This document shows, piece after piece, positions 1 through 6,355 of a DNA stretch of 11,533 nt. The notes under the pieces were generated by a model. That model ran no database searches. It was not told the DNA's origin and saw only the letters and a list, made by a program, of their open reading frames with translations. The position numbers and the translations under genes are program-made. Source of the DNA: CAXBES01 sp965367015 (GTDB lineage: Bacteria; Bacteroidota; Bacteroidia; Flavobacteriales; Flavobacteriaceae); contig CBDUGY010000093.1 of NCBI GenBank assembly GCA_965367015.1, positions 1 through 11,533 of the forward strand, read 5' to 3'. Each line of letters starts with the position of its first letter. Positions within the stretch are counted from its first letter, which is position 1.

Positions 1-13
1 AGAAACAGATTAA

Positions 14-745
14 ATGGATAATTTTCAAATAGAAACCGCTCAAAATGTCAACATCATTCAAAATGTTGCCGGCATTGGAGACCGTATTGTTGCATATATA
101 ATCGACTGGCTTGTTATTGCGGCCTATATAATCTTAATTTATGTAATTATCATAGGTTTCTTCATTTCAGAAATTGATTTAAGTGATAGTGTTCTGTTCC
201 TGCTTTTTATGGTGATCGCGCTCCCAATTATTCTGTATCATCTTCTTTTTGAAATGTTTTGGAACGGACAGAGTCCCGGAAAAAGAGTAATGAAAATTCG
301 AGTGGTAAAACTTGACGGATCGAAACCCGCGTTCTCGAATTATTTACTGCGCTGGTTATTACGGGTAATCGATTTTAGTCTGGCAAGTGGAGCGGTAGCC
401 TTAGTCACAATATTAATAAATGGAAGAGGGCAGCGATTAGGCGATTTAGCAGCAGCTACTACTGTTATTTCTGAAAAGACACCGATACAGTTCTCACAGA
501 CCATACTCATGGATCTCCCGGAAGATTACAAGCCTATGTATCCTCAGGTAACAGTGTTTACCGATGCCGAGATACAAACAATAAAAAATTTGTATACCAG
601 GGCTAAATATGGAGGAAATCACAATGTCATTTTAAAGCTGTCAGATAAAGTGGCCAGTGTGATGGGGGTCACTTTCGAAGAAACACCACTATTGTTTATT
701 GACAAGGTCATTAAAGACTATAATTTTTATACCCAGAACATGTGA
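14..745 (+). CDS. RDD family integral membrane protein
   Basis: This 243-residue protein belongs to the RDD family, named for conserved Arg and Asp residues; some members are linked to ion or osmolyte transport, but this one's substrate is unknown. Arg24 and Asp31 lie at the start of the first membrane helix (about 25-50), and a second helix spans about 57-80. The family segment NGQSPGKRVMKIRVV is at 84-98, a hydrophobic stretch follows at about 109-135, and the GRGQRLGDLAAATTV signature is at 137-151. The last 90 residues are polar and probably a cytoplasmic extension. The ATG is 13 bases from the window edge with an A-rich AGAAACAG just before it, so the start fits but the upstream context is missing. 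The stop codon overlaps the start of the downstream channel gene, so the two are probably co-translated. The family call is strong; the function is open. Confidence 0.88.
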   Translation: MDNFQIETAQNVNIIQNVAGIGDRIVAYIIDWLVIAAYIILIYVIIIGFFISEIDLSDSVLFLLFMVIALPIILYHLLFEMFWNGQSPGKRVMKIRVVKLDGSKPAFSNYLLRWLLRVIDFSLASGAVALVTILINGRGQRLGDLAAATTVISEKTPIQFSQTILMDLPEDYKPMYPQVTVFTDAEIQTIKNLYTRAKYGGNHNVILKLSDKVASVMGVTFEETPLLFIDKVIKDYNFYTQNM

Positions 746-1365
746 GTTTATTTCTAATAATTGATATCCTCGGTACCATCGCATTCGCTATTTCGGGTGT
801 CTTGATCGCCTTGAGAAAAAGAATGGATCCTTTCGGTATCCTGATCATTGCTTTTGTAACGGCGGCCGGAGGAGGAACTCTTCGGGACGTTTTAATTGAT
901 AGTAATATTACCTGGATGCGAAATCTGACCTTCGTATACGTAATCTTCGGGTCGGCAGTAGTTGCAGTAATCTTTAGAAAAAAGTTAGGATATATACGCA
1001 GATCGCTCTTTCTTTTCGATACTATCGGAATTGCACTTTATACCATAGTGGGCGTAGAAAAAGGTATCGCGGCCGGATTTCCGCCATTGATCTGTGTGGC
1101 ACTTGGAACAATCACTGCATGTTTTGGAGGAGTAATTCGTGATATTCTATGCAATGAAATTCCGGTAATCTTCCGAAAGGAAATATACGCCACAGCCTGT
1201 ATACTAGGTGGTTTTGTTTATTTTTTACTCCTGAAAACTTCAATCCCTCAGGATTGGATCGTAATTATCTCAGGTTCCCTTGTAATAGTGGTGAGATTAT
1301 TAGCTGTAACTTTTAATCTATCGTTACCAAGTATTTATACAAAAAAGGAGATTGCTGAAGATTAA
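742..1365 (+). CDS. Trimeric intracellular cation channel (TRIC / UPF0126) family protein
   Basis: This 207-residue inner-membrane protein consists of two homologous UPF0126 repeats, at about 1-75 and 90-165, with about seven hydrophobic helices. Each repeat has a glycine-rich break followed by an Arg-Asp pair: TAAGGGTLRD (40-49) and TACFGGVIRD (125-134). In TRIC channels these glycine kinks lie at the cation-conducting pore. Prokaryotic TRIC proteins form trimers that conduct K+ and Na+; that activity is inferred from the family, not seen here. The start is a GTG at 742 whose last bases form the TGA stop of the RDD gene (GTGA overlap). The frame is closed by TAA at 721-723, and no ATG lies between, so GTG is the only sensible start. 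Length matches the family. Co-expression with the RDD protein is implied, and both may act in ion balance. Confidence 0.92.
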   Translation: MSLFLIIDILGTIAFAISGVLIALRKRMDPFGILIIAFVTAAGGGTLRDVLIDSNITWMRNLTFVYVIFGSAVVAVIFRKKLGYIRRSLFLFDTIGIALYTIVGVEKGIAAGFPPLICVALGTITACFGGVIRDILCNEIPVIFRKEIYATACILGGFVYFLLLKTSIPQDWIVIISGSLVIVVRLLAVTFNLSLPSIYTKKEIAED

Positions 1366-1478
1366 ACCTGCAGACCATAGGAGTAAATTCATCGTTGAAT
1401 GGAAAATTTATTCGATAAAAGGTAGGTTTATTTGGTTTTATTCCTATTTTTATAGACCACATTGATATATTTTAACCT
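1366..1478 (+). other. Intergenic region with a long imperfect inverted repeat
   Basis: These 113 non-coding bases separate the channel gene from the LRR gene. The arm ATAGGAGTAAA (1377-1387) can pair with TTTATTCCTAT (1437-1447) over 11 bp with one G-T pair, and four T follow the right arm. Just inside the left arm is a smaller hairpin, ATTCA-TCGT-TGAAT (1387-1400), which shares one base with it. This could be a branched terminator or a leader structure, but AT-rich DNA can pair by chance. I see no clean TTTG/TAnnTTTG promoter pair for the LRR gene. Confidence 0.3.
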
Positions 1479-2765
1479 ATGAAAAACGTCTACTCCTTCG
1501 TTTTAATACTAATTACGAGTATCGCAACAGCTCAAATAGTTGTCATCCCCGACGCTAATTTTAAAAATGCTTTAGTGAACGATGATGTCGCACTCATGGA
1601 AGGTACTCAAACAGGATATACCGATGCTGATACCAATGATGACGGTGAAATTCAACTGGATGAGGCTTTAGCCGTTATTGGACTGAATGTCGCAAATCGA
1701 CAAATTAGCTCTCTGGAAGGAATTTTTCGCTTTTCTAACCTGATCACCCTTGATGCAAAGCTTAATCTATTGACAGAAGTAGACCTTTCGTCAAATACCA
1801 ATTTGGCCAATCTGGATATTGCACATAATCGGCTAGTCAATATAGATTTATCCTCGAATTCAAATCTTGAGCGACTATTTACTGACGGGAACCAGTTAGA
1901 TGCACTCGATGTGTCACAAAATACTGCATTACGTGTTTTAAAATGCCATGGTAACAATCTAAATTCACTTGACGTTACGAATAATCCAAATCTCGTCTAT
2001 TTGAATTGTAATACTATTCCTTTAGGTAATTTAGATGTTACCCAAAACCCTTTACTTACAAATTTGATTTGTGATAATACTAACCTTATTAACCTGGACC
2101 TTTCTCAAAACCCAGATCTACTGCGGTTGCGATGTTCAGAAAATAATTTGACCTCTTTAGATCTGAGTGAGAATACAGCACTTAAATTTTTAAACGTGCG
2201 ATCAAATCAACTTTCCCAACTTGATCTAACTACAAATATCAATTTGGAGGTTTTGGATTGTGGATATAACCGATTAGCATATTTAGATGTTTCAAGTGCG
2301 GCTAATATTTCATTTATACAATGTACAAACAATGAGTTGACTGGTTTAAACATTGCCAATGGCAATAACGAGATTATATTCAAATTAATCGCTTTCGATA
2401 ATCCGGATTTGCGGTGCGTATTGGTAGATGACTTATTATATGCGAACAGGCAGGAGTGCAATTATCCAAGTATTAATATTGATTGGTGTATAGATGAGAC
2501 CGCCTATTATACCGAAAATTGTCTTTTAGGAAATGACTCTTTTACGGAGATAGATTTCGGTATCTATCCAAATCCGTCAACTGATTTCATATATATTTCT
2601 TCAGAAGAAAATATAGAAAACATTAAAATCTATGATGTACAAGGTAAATTGGTGCAAGAATCTACCGAAGCAGTTGTAAACCTTTCAAAATTCAGTTCGG
2701 GAATATATTTTGTTCGCGCCGAGATTGACAGTACTTTTATTACAAAAAAAATACTGAAGGAATAA
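1479..2765 (+). CDS. Secreted leucine-rich-repeat protein with type IX secretion C-terminal domain
   Basis: This 428-residue protein is exported and probably displayed on the cell surface or released. It has an N-terminal signal peptide (about 1-19, ending in TAQ). An EF-hand-like calcium loop runs from Asp51 to Glu62 (DTNDDGEIQLDE), matching D-x-N-x-D-G-x-I-x-x-x-E. From 101 to 310 there are ten consecutive 21-residue repeats of the form LDLSxNxxLxxLxCxxNxLxx; nine are clear and the last is degraded. A cysteine-containing linker (313-348) leads to a C-terminal T9SS sorting domain (about 358-428), with YPNPS, IKIYDVQGKLV and SSGIYFVRA motifs and a basic end. LRR proteins of this kind usually bind proteins or glycans, but no ligand can be named. 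The gene stands alone and converges with the isomerase gene 8 bases downstream. Confidence 0.93.
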   Translation: MKNVYSFVLILITSIATAQIVVIPDANFKNALVNDDVALMEGTQTGYTDADTNDDGEIQLDEALAVIGLNVANRQISSLEGIFRFSNLITLDAKLNLLTEVDLSSNTNLANLDIAHNRLVNIDLSSNSNLERLFTDGNQLDALDVSQNTALRVLKCHGNNLNSLDVTNNPNLVYLNCNTIPLGNLDVTQNPLLTNLICDNTNLINLDLSQNPDLLRLRCSENNLTSLDLSENTALKFLNVRSNQLSQLDLTTNINLEVLDCGYNRLAYLDVSSAANISFIQCTNNELTGLNIANGNNEIIFKLIAFDNPDLRCVLVDDLLYANRQECNYPSINIDWCIDETAYYTENCLLGNDSFTEIDFGIYPNPSTDFIYISSEENIENIKIYDVQGKLVQESTEAVVNLSKFSSGIYFVRAEIDSTFITKKILKE

Positions 2766-2773
2766 TATAAACC

Positions 2774-3508
2774 TTAGTTCATCACCTTTGCGCTAATGTA
2801 TATGTTCTGTAGTGGCCACTCTCCATCATCTGTGGGAAGTTCGGCAATTTTTTCAACGACCTCCATGCCTTTGGTCACCTCCCCAAATACAGTGTAGCTT
2901 CCATTGAGATGGGCTGTAGACGATATCGGACCTAAGAATATAAAGAATTCGAATGGCGCCGATTTCTTATCGGGATTCTCCCTGTATTCTTTGGCGCCTG
3001 AAACAGTCCCGTATTTATGGAATCGTCCGGGAATAATCTCCGCCGGAATTAAATAGTCTTTACCAATAGCCGTACGTTTTTGAGGCGTAGAGGTAAGATC
3101 ACTATTCCCACCCTGAATGATAAAATTAGGGACTGCCCTGTGAAAAAAAGTGTTTTCGAAATAATCTTGTTTTATCAGGTAGATAAAATTTGCGCGATGC
3201 AAAGGGGTGTCTTCAAACAATCGCATATCGATATCTCCAAATTGGGTCGTTATGCGAACTTTAGTTTCAGGATGTTCTTTACCATATTGCGTTAAGAATT
3301 CAACTACATTTTTGTTGGTTATTTTCGGAAACTCTTTGGTAACTGGAATAGATTGAGAATCCTCATCCGCATGAATTTCTACCGAATCTTTTTTTGCTTC
3401 AATTGTTCGATCTATTTCCTCTTCGGACGGCTTTTTCTTATCTTCACAACTTCCAAAACAAACAAACCCAACACATATTATAGTAAATAACCAATCTCTA
3501 AATGACAT
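2774..3508 (-). CDS. Cyclophilin-type peptidyl-prolyl cis-trans isomerase lipoprotein
   Basis: This 244-residue enzyme should catalyse Xaa-Pro cis-trans isomerisation during folding of envelope proteins. The N-terminus is a lipoprotein signal, with a hydrophobic stretch at 5-18 and then FGSC with the acylated Cys21, followed by a charged linker to about 80. The cyclophilin domain (about 83-244) contains FFHRAVPNFIIQGG (121-134), where Arg124 is the catalytic arginine. APFEFFIFLG (184-193) and HLNGSYTVFGEV (200-211) correspond to the rest of the active site. The Trp that governs cyclosporin binding in human cyclophilin A is His200, and the Gln of the usual QFF is Glu; such changes are common in bacterial forms. 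The frame stays open for about 300 bases upstream, antisense to the Nudix gene. The start at 3508 is chosen because it directly precedes the lipoprotein signal and lies just after a good -7 box. Confidence 0.93.
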   Translation of the reverse strand: MSFRDWLFTIICVGFVCFGSCEDKKKPSEEEIDRTIEAKKDSVEIHADEDSQSIPVTKEFPKITNKNVVEFLTQYGKEHPETKVRITTQFGDIDMRLFEDTPLHRANFIYLIKQDYFENTFFHRAVPNFIIQGGNSDLTSTPQKRTAIGKDYLIPAEIIPGRFHKYGTVSGAKEYRENPDKKSAPFEFFIFLGPISSTAHLNGSYTVFGEVTKGMEVVEKIAELPTDDGEWPLQNIYISAKVMN

Positions 3509-4143
3509 TCTCAGAATTTGAAAAACGAATTGCAAAAGTAGCAAATTTGGAGCTTCCCGGCGAAACCATTCAGCATAAAATGGCTCCCATCGAAAGACTT
3601 TCAGAATTAAAAAAAATAGCAATTCAAAAACAAACAGCACGTCGAGCGGGGGTAATGGCACTCTTTTATCCTTCAAAAAGTTATGATACCCACCTGATTT
3701 TAATCCTGCGTAAAACATACAAAGGAGTACATTCGGCTCAGGTTGGTTTTCCGGGAGGAAAACAAGAACCGGAAGATAATTCGCTTCAGGAAACCGCATT
3801 ACGAGAGACACAGGAAGAAGTAGGAGTGGACGCTAAAAGTATTTCAGTATTAAAGCAACTCACCGAATTATATATTCCACCAAGCGATTACTTTGTACAA
3901 CCTTTTCTCGGAATAACTCCTGAAGTTCCGATGTTCGTACCCCAGGAAGATGAAGTTGAAGCTTTAATTGAAGTTCCACTTACACACTTTATGGACGATA
4001 GAATTGTAATAACCAAAACACTGTCAACCTCTTATGCAACCAATATCGAAGTTCCTGCATTCATGCTTAATGACCATGTGGTTTGGGGAGCTACAGCAAT
4101 GATGTTGAGTGAGGTTCGCGAATTACTAAAACAACTATTATAA
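3502..4143 (+). CDS. CoA-type Nudix hydrolase (probable CoA pyrophosphatase)
   Basis: This 213-residue protein probably cleaves the pyrophosphate bond of coenzyme A or acyl-CoA, as other members of the NudL/UPF0035 group do. The motif upstream of the Nudix box, LILRKTYKGVHSAQVGFPGG (67-86), resembles the CoA-specific signature. The Nudix box continues as KQEPED (87-92) and RETQEEVGV (101-109), with the metal-binding REXXEE core intact. The spacing has the one-residue-longer form and Asp in place of the first Glu, as seen in this subgroup. ATG at 3502 is forced, because an in-frame TAA ends at 3501 and the next Met is residue 27. The start codon region overlaps that of the divergent isomerase gene by 7 bases. 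The acyltransferase gene follows 101 bases downstream on the same strand, which would fit acyl-CoA metabolism. Confidence 0.9.
   Translation: MTFSEFEKRIAKVANLELPGETIQHKMAPIERLSELKKIAIQKQTARRAGVMALFYPSKSYDTHLILILRKTYKGVHSAQVGFPGGKQEPEDNSLQETALRETQEEVGVDAKSISVLKQLTELYIPPSDYFVQPFLGITPEVPMFVPQEDEVEALIEVPLTHFMDDRIVITKTLSTSYATNIEVPAFMLNDHVVWGATAMMLSEVRELLKQLL
3533..3540 (-). promoter_or_regulatory. Bacteroidota -7 promoter box for the isomerase gene
   Basis: On the minus strand these bases read TACTTTTG, a full match to the Bacteroidota -7 consensus TAnnTTTG. A TTTC, one base off the -33 TTTG, lies 21 bases upstream (3562-3565). Transcription would begin near 3527, giving a leader of about 19 bases to the start at 3508. 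The whole promoter lies inside the Nudix coding sequence on the other strand. Confidence 0.5.
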
Positions 4144-4156
4144 GCTCTTATTTTAG

Positions 4157-4164
4157 TATATTTG
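4157..4164 (+). promoter_or_regulatory. Candidate -7 promoter box for the acyltransferase gene
   Basis: TATATTTG is a full match to the Bacteroidota TAnnTTTG box and lies 14 bases after the Nudix stop. No good TTTG is found 19-21 bases upstream, so the -33 half is weak. If used, it would give a leader of about 75 bases before the start at 4245, containing two very short reading frames. Confidence 0.4.
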
Positions 4165-4244
4165 CTTTTAGTCTTGTTTTGTTTTTGATCTAATGAACTC
4201 ATAATGACTACTACGTACCGAACACTCTAAACTGAAAATTACGT

Positions 4245-5048
4245 ATGGGGCTTTTCAAGAAAAATCCATTTGGACATATATTGTTTTTAAAGCTATGGCT
4301 TATACGAATATTAGGGGCACTCACACATCGTAGATTTAAAGGTTTTAACCAACTCCAGATCGATGGAAGCGAAATCATCAAGGCGCTACCGGAAACCAAC
4401 GTGCTGTTTGTATCTAATCACCAAACTTATTTTGCCGATGTTGTCGCAATGTTTCATGTATTTAATGCAAGTTTAAGCGGGCGTGACGATAGTATTAAAA
4501 ATATTGGGTATCTATGGAAGCCCAAACTGAATATCTACTTTGTAGCTGCAAAAGAAACAATGTCATCCGGATTGTTGCCAAAAATATTGGCTTACGCCGG
4601 TTCTGTGAGTATAGAACGTACCTGGAGGGCAGAAGGTAAAGAAGTGAATAGACAGGTAAAAATGAGTGATGTTAGTAATATTACTACGGCACTTAACGAT
4701 GGGTGGGTGATTACATTCCCTCAAGGTACAACCAAGCCCTGGAAGCCAATAAGGCGTGGAACGGCTCATATAATTAAAAAGAATAAACCGATTGTGGTTC
4801 CAATAGTTATCGATGGCTTTAGGCGCTCATTCGATAAGAAAGGATTGAATGTTAAGAAAAAAGGAATTCTGCAATCGATGGAAATAAAAGAACCACTAGA
4901 TATCGATTATGAGAATGATACCGTTGAGGCAATCGTTGAAAAACTCGAATACGCTATAGAGCAACATCCTTCATTTTTAAAAGTAATTCCAACTGAAGAA
5001 CTTCACAATAAAGAAGAAGAGAATAAAGAACGTCAGTGGAGATACTAG
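4245..5048 (+). CDS. 1-acyl-sn-glycerol-3-phosphate acyltransferase family protein (PlsC-like)
   Basis: This 267-residue membrane-associated enzyme probably transfers a fatty acyl group to lysophosphatidic acid or another lysolipid in phospholipid synthesis. A hydrophobic N-terminal segment (about 10-25) is followed by the acyltransferase blocks. Block I is SNHQTYFADV (57-66), with catalytic His59 and Asp65. Block II is YAGSVSIERTW (117-127). Block III is TFPQGTT (157-163). Block IV is KPIVVPIVIDGF (181-192). The tail is charged and rich in Glu and Lys. Two blocks differ from the textbook family: the His-Asp spacing is five residues rather than four, and FPEGTR is FPQGTT. I recall similar sequences in other flavobacteria, so this looks like a lineage subfamily rather than decay. 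The start fits the conserved MGLFKKNPFG beginning. The acceptor lipid is uncertain. Confidence 0.88.
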   Translation: MGLFKKNPFGHILFLKLWLIRILGALTHRRFKGFNQLQIDGSEIIKALPETNVLFVSNHQTYFADVVAMFHVFNASLSGRDDSIKNIGYLWKPKLNIYFVAAKETMSSGLLPKILAYAGSVSIERTWRAEGKEVNRQVKMSDVSNITTALNDGWVITFPQGTTKPWKPIRRGTAHIIKKNKPIVVPIVIDGFRRSFDKKGLNVKKKGILQSMEIKEPLDIDYENDTVEAIVEKLEYAIEQHPSFLKVIPTEELHNKEEENKERQWRY

Positions 5049-5081
5049 CTTTAGGATCTGTTTTCCGACTTAAAACTGACT

Positions 5082-5729
5082 CTACATTTCAATTTTCTCC
5101 AATTCGTTATAGTTGCGTTTATGTCGTTTTAAGAGGATTCCATAAATAACACGATAGAACAATAGTATCAGGCCTATTAAAATTACTCCAACTATTAACT
5201 GACTCATAAAAAATATAGAGGTAAAGCTTTCTTTGGGAATTGCTCCGTAACCTTCATAATTCTGAACCATTAGTGTGTATAGCTCATCTTTTTTTGTATA
5301 ATAGAATAAATTGACTCCAATGAGTAGCAATACCGAAGCTCCTACATTGTATATTACAAAGTGCTTAACAGTCTTTCGTGTATTCAGAATATTCTTCATC
5401 AAGCCTTTAATAGTGTCGGTTATCTCAATTGAGCGATAATTCTTATAAAAGAGATATATAAATATGATAAAAATCGAATAGTGAACGATATTGATAACGA
5501 TGAACGTGGTTTTTAGACCAATACCTTCGTTGATTTCTTTACTTGATTCGGGTACGAAAAAGGCTAAAACCGTCCAAAATAATAATTCTCCAATGCTAAT
5601 TAAAAAAATCCACTTGACTATTGAAGATGATTTTTTCAGCAACATTTTATAAATATCACCATAAGACAGTTTTGGGAGCTCTTGCTCCCGGCTTTGCCAT
5701 TTTTGCTTTAATAATTCTAATTCATCCAT
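5082..5729 (-). CDS. Four-helix membrane protein paired with an ECF sigma factor
   Basis: I cannot assign a biochemical function to this 215-residue protein. It has a polar N-terminal segment of about 38 residues with heptad-like charged residues (MDELELLKQKWQ), then four hydrophobic helices at about 39-59, 74-95, 122-144 and 172-195, and a short basic tail. Relatives are sometimes given misleading enzyme names in databases, but I see no catalytic motif. It starts 6 bases after the sigma factor stop, so the two genes are almost certainly co-transcribed. That position is where anti-sigma factors usually lie, and the N-terminal cytoplasmic segment could bind the sigma factor; this is inference. 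There is no zinc-type anti-sigma HxxxCxxC motif. It converges with the acyltransferase gene with 33 bases between and no strong terminator. Confidence 0.8.
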   Translation of the reverse strand: MDELELLKQKWQSREQELPKLSYGDIYKMLLKKSSSIVKWIFLISIGELLFWTVLAFFVPESSKEINEGIGLKTTFIVINIVHYSIFIIFIYLFYKNYRSIEITDTIKGLMKNILNTRKTVKHFVIYNVGASVLLLIGVNLFYYTKKDELYTLMVQNYEGYGAIPKESFTSIFFMSQLIVGVILIGLILLFYRVIYGILLKRHKRNYNELEKIEM

Positions 5730-5735
5730 TGGGGG

Positions 5736-6230
5736 TTACGGATTTAAAATTTTTCTTAATTTTTCTTTTATTCGATTCATTTTCACTCTCGAATTAACTT
5801 CTGAAATTCCTAGTGTTTCAGAAATTTCTCTATACGATTTATCTTCTAAGTACAAAAAAACCAATGCTTTATCAATATCATTTAAATTTTTAACCGCACT
5901 GTACATGAGTTTTAATTGTTCTTCAACTGTATCATCGTACGCCTCTGCGCTTATTTTAAAACTAACACCTTCAAAATCCTGAGTCGTTACCCTTCGTTTG
6001 GATTTCCGATATAACGTAATAGCTGTATTCAGTGCCACACGATACATCCATGTGCTAAATTTCGAATCTCCCCGAAACTTTGGAAATGCTTTCCATAACT
6101 GTATAGTTATTTCCTGAAACAAATCGTTATGCGCATCACTGTCATTGGTATATAACCTACATATCTTGTGCACAATATTTTGGTTTTCCTGGAGCTGGCT
6201 TACGAATCTATGTTCGAGTTCTTTTGTCAA
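5736..6230 (-). CDS. ECF-type RNA polymerase sigma factor
   Basis: This 164-residue protein is an extracytoplasmic-function sigma factor that would direct RNA polymerase to a dedicated set of promoters. Region 2 spans about 10-80 and includes DLFQEITIQLWKAFPKF (36-52) and the FSTWMYRVALNTA motif (58-70). A linker follows, and region 4 spans about 105-160, with the helix-turn-helix YREISETLGISEVNSRVKMN (133-152). Length is normal for the group. The start codon is TTG at 6230: in that frame the next upstream codons contain no ATG or GTG before a TGA, and the next Met is residue 62, inside region 2. The predicted N-terminus MTKELEHRF agrees with relatives. No Shine-Dalgarno sequence is evident. 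The leader carries an inverted repeat and GAACTA direct repeats. Confidence 0.93.
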   Translation of the reverse strand: MTKELEHRFVSQLQENQNIVHKICRLYTNDSDAHNDLFQEITIQLWKAFPKFRGDSKFSTWMYRVALNTAITLYRKSKRRVTTQDFEGVSFKISAEAYDDTVEEQLKLMYSAVKNLNDIDKALVFLYLEDKSYREISETLGISEVNSRVKMNRIKEKLRKILNP

Positions 6231-6244
6231 TGATTGATTGTTAG

Positions 6245-6264
6245 TTGAACCATTAGTAGTTCAA
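6245..6264 (-). promoter_or_regulatory. Inverted repeat TTGAAC-N8-GTTCAA in the sigma factor leader
   Basis: Two perfect 6-base arms (6245-6250 and 6259-6264) are separated by 8 bases and lie 15-34 bases before the sigma factor start. On the minus strand an adjoining GAACTA is repeated at 8-base spacing (6257-6262 and 6265-6270). The site could be an operator, an RNA hairpin covering the TTG start, or an ECF-type -35 region (which often contains AAC). Which, if any, is not shown by sequence alone. Confidence 0.35.
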
Positions 6265-6329
6265 TAGTTCTGATTGTTACAAAAGTCATAAAAATTGCTC
6301 AATTCTGAAGTTCTTATCATATCAAATGG

Positions 6330-6337
6330 TAATTTTG
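6330..6337 (+). promoter_or_regulatory. -7 promoter box for the NADH dehydrogenase gene
   Basis: TAATTTTG matches the Bacteroidota TAnnTTTG box completely. Transcription would begin around 6343 and give a leader of about 13 bases to the ATG at 6356. The -33 half is weak (TTCTG at 6303-6307). The box falls after an upstream in-frame ATG at 6326, which argues that the later ATG is the true start. Confidence 0.5.
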
Positions 6338-6355
6338 TTGTACAACACATTAACT

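Noticed and set aside
1423..1473. TAGGTTTA, TTTATTTG and TATATTTT as -7 boxes for the LRR gene
   Set aside because: Each has one mismatch and none has a TTTG or TTG at 19-21 bases upstream; T/A-rich DNA gives such matches often.
1652..2461. Minus-strand open frames inside the LRR gene
   Set aside because: They are produced by the repetitive sense codons and have no domain or start-region support.
3509..3811. Upstream extension of the isomerase reading frame, antisense to the Nudix gene
   Set aside because: It would place a hydrophobic, low-quality segment before an intact lipoprotein signal. It is the opposite strand of well-supported Nudix codons, and the -7 box lies after it.
5060..5076. 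GTTTT-N7-AAAAC hairpin between the acyltransferase and the membrane protein
   Set aside because: Five mostly A-T pairs with no T-run are too weak to call a terminator.
5082..5729. Enzyme name (beta-carotene monooxygenase) sometimes attached to proteins like this one
   Set aside because: The sequence is four membrane helices with no iron-binding histidine pattern; the name appears to be a propagated error.
6326..6355. Earlier ATG for the NADH dehydrogenase
   Set aside because: The ten extra residues are not family-like, and the ATG lies upstream of a full-match -7 box, so it probably is not transcribed from that promoter.
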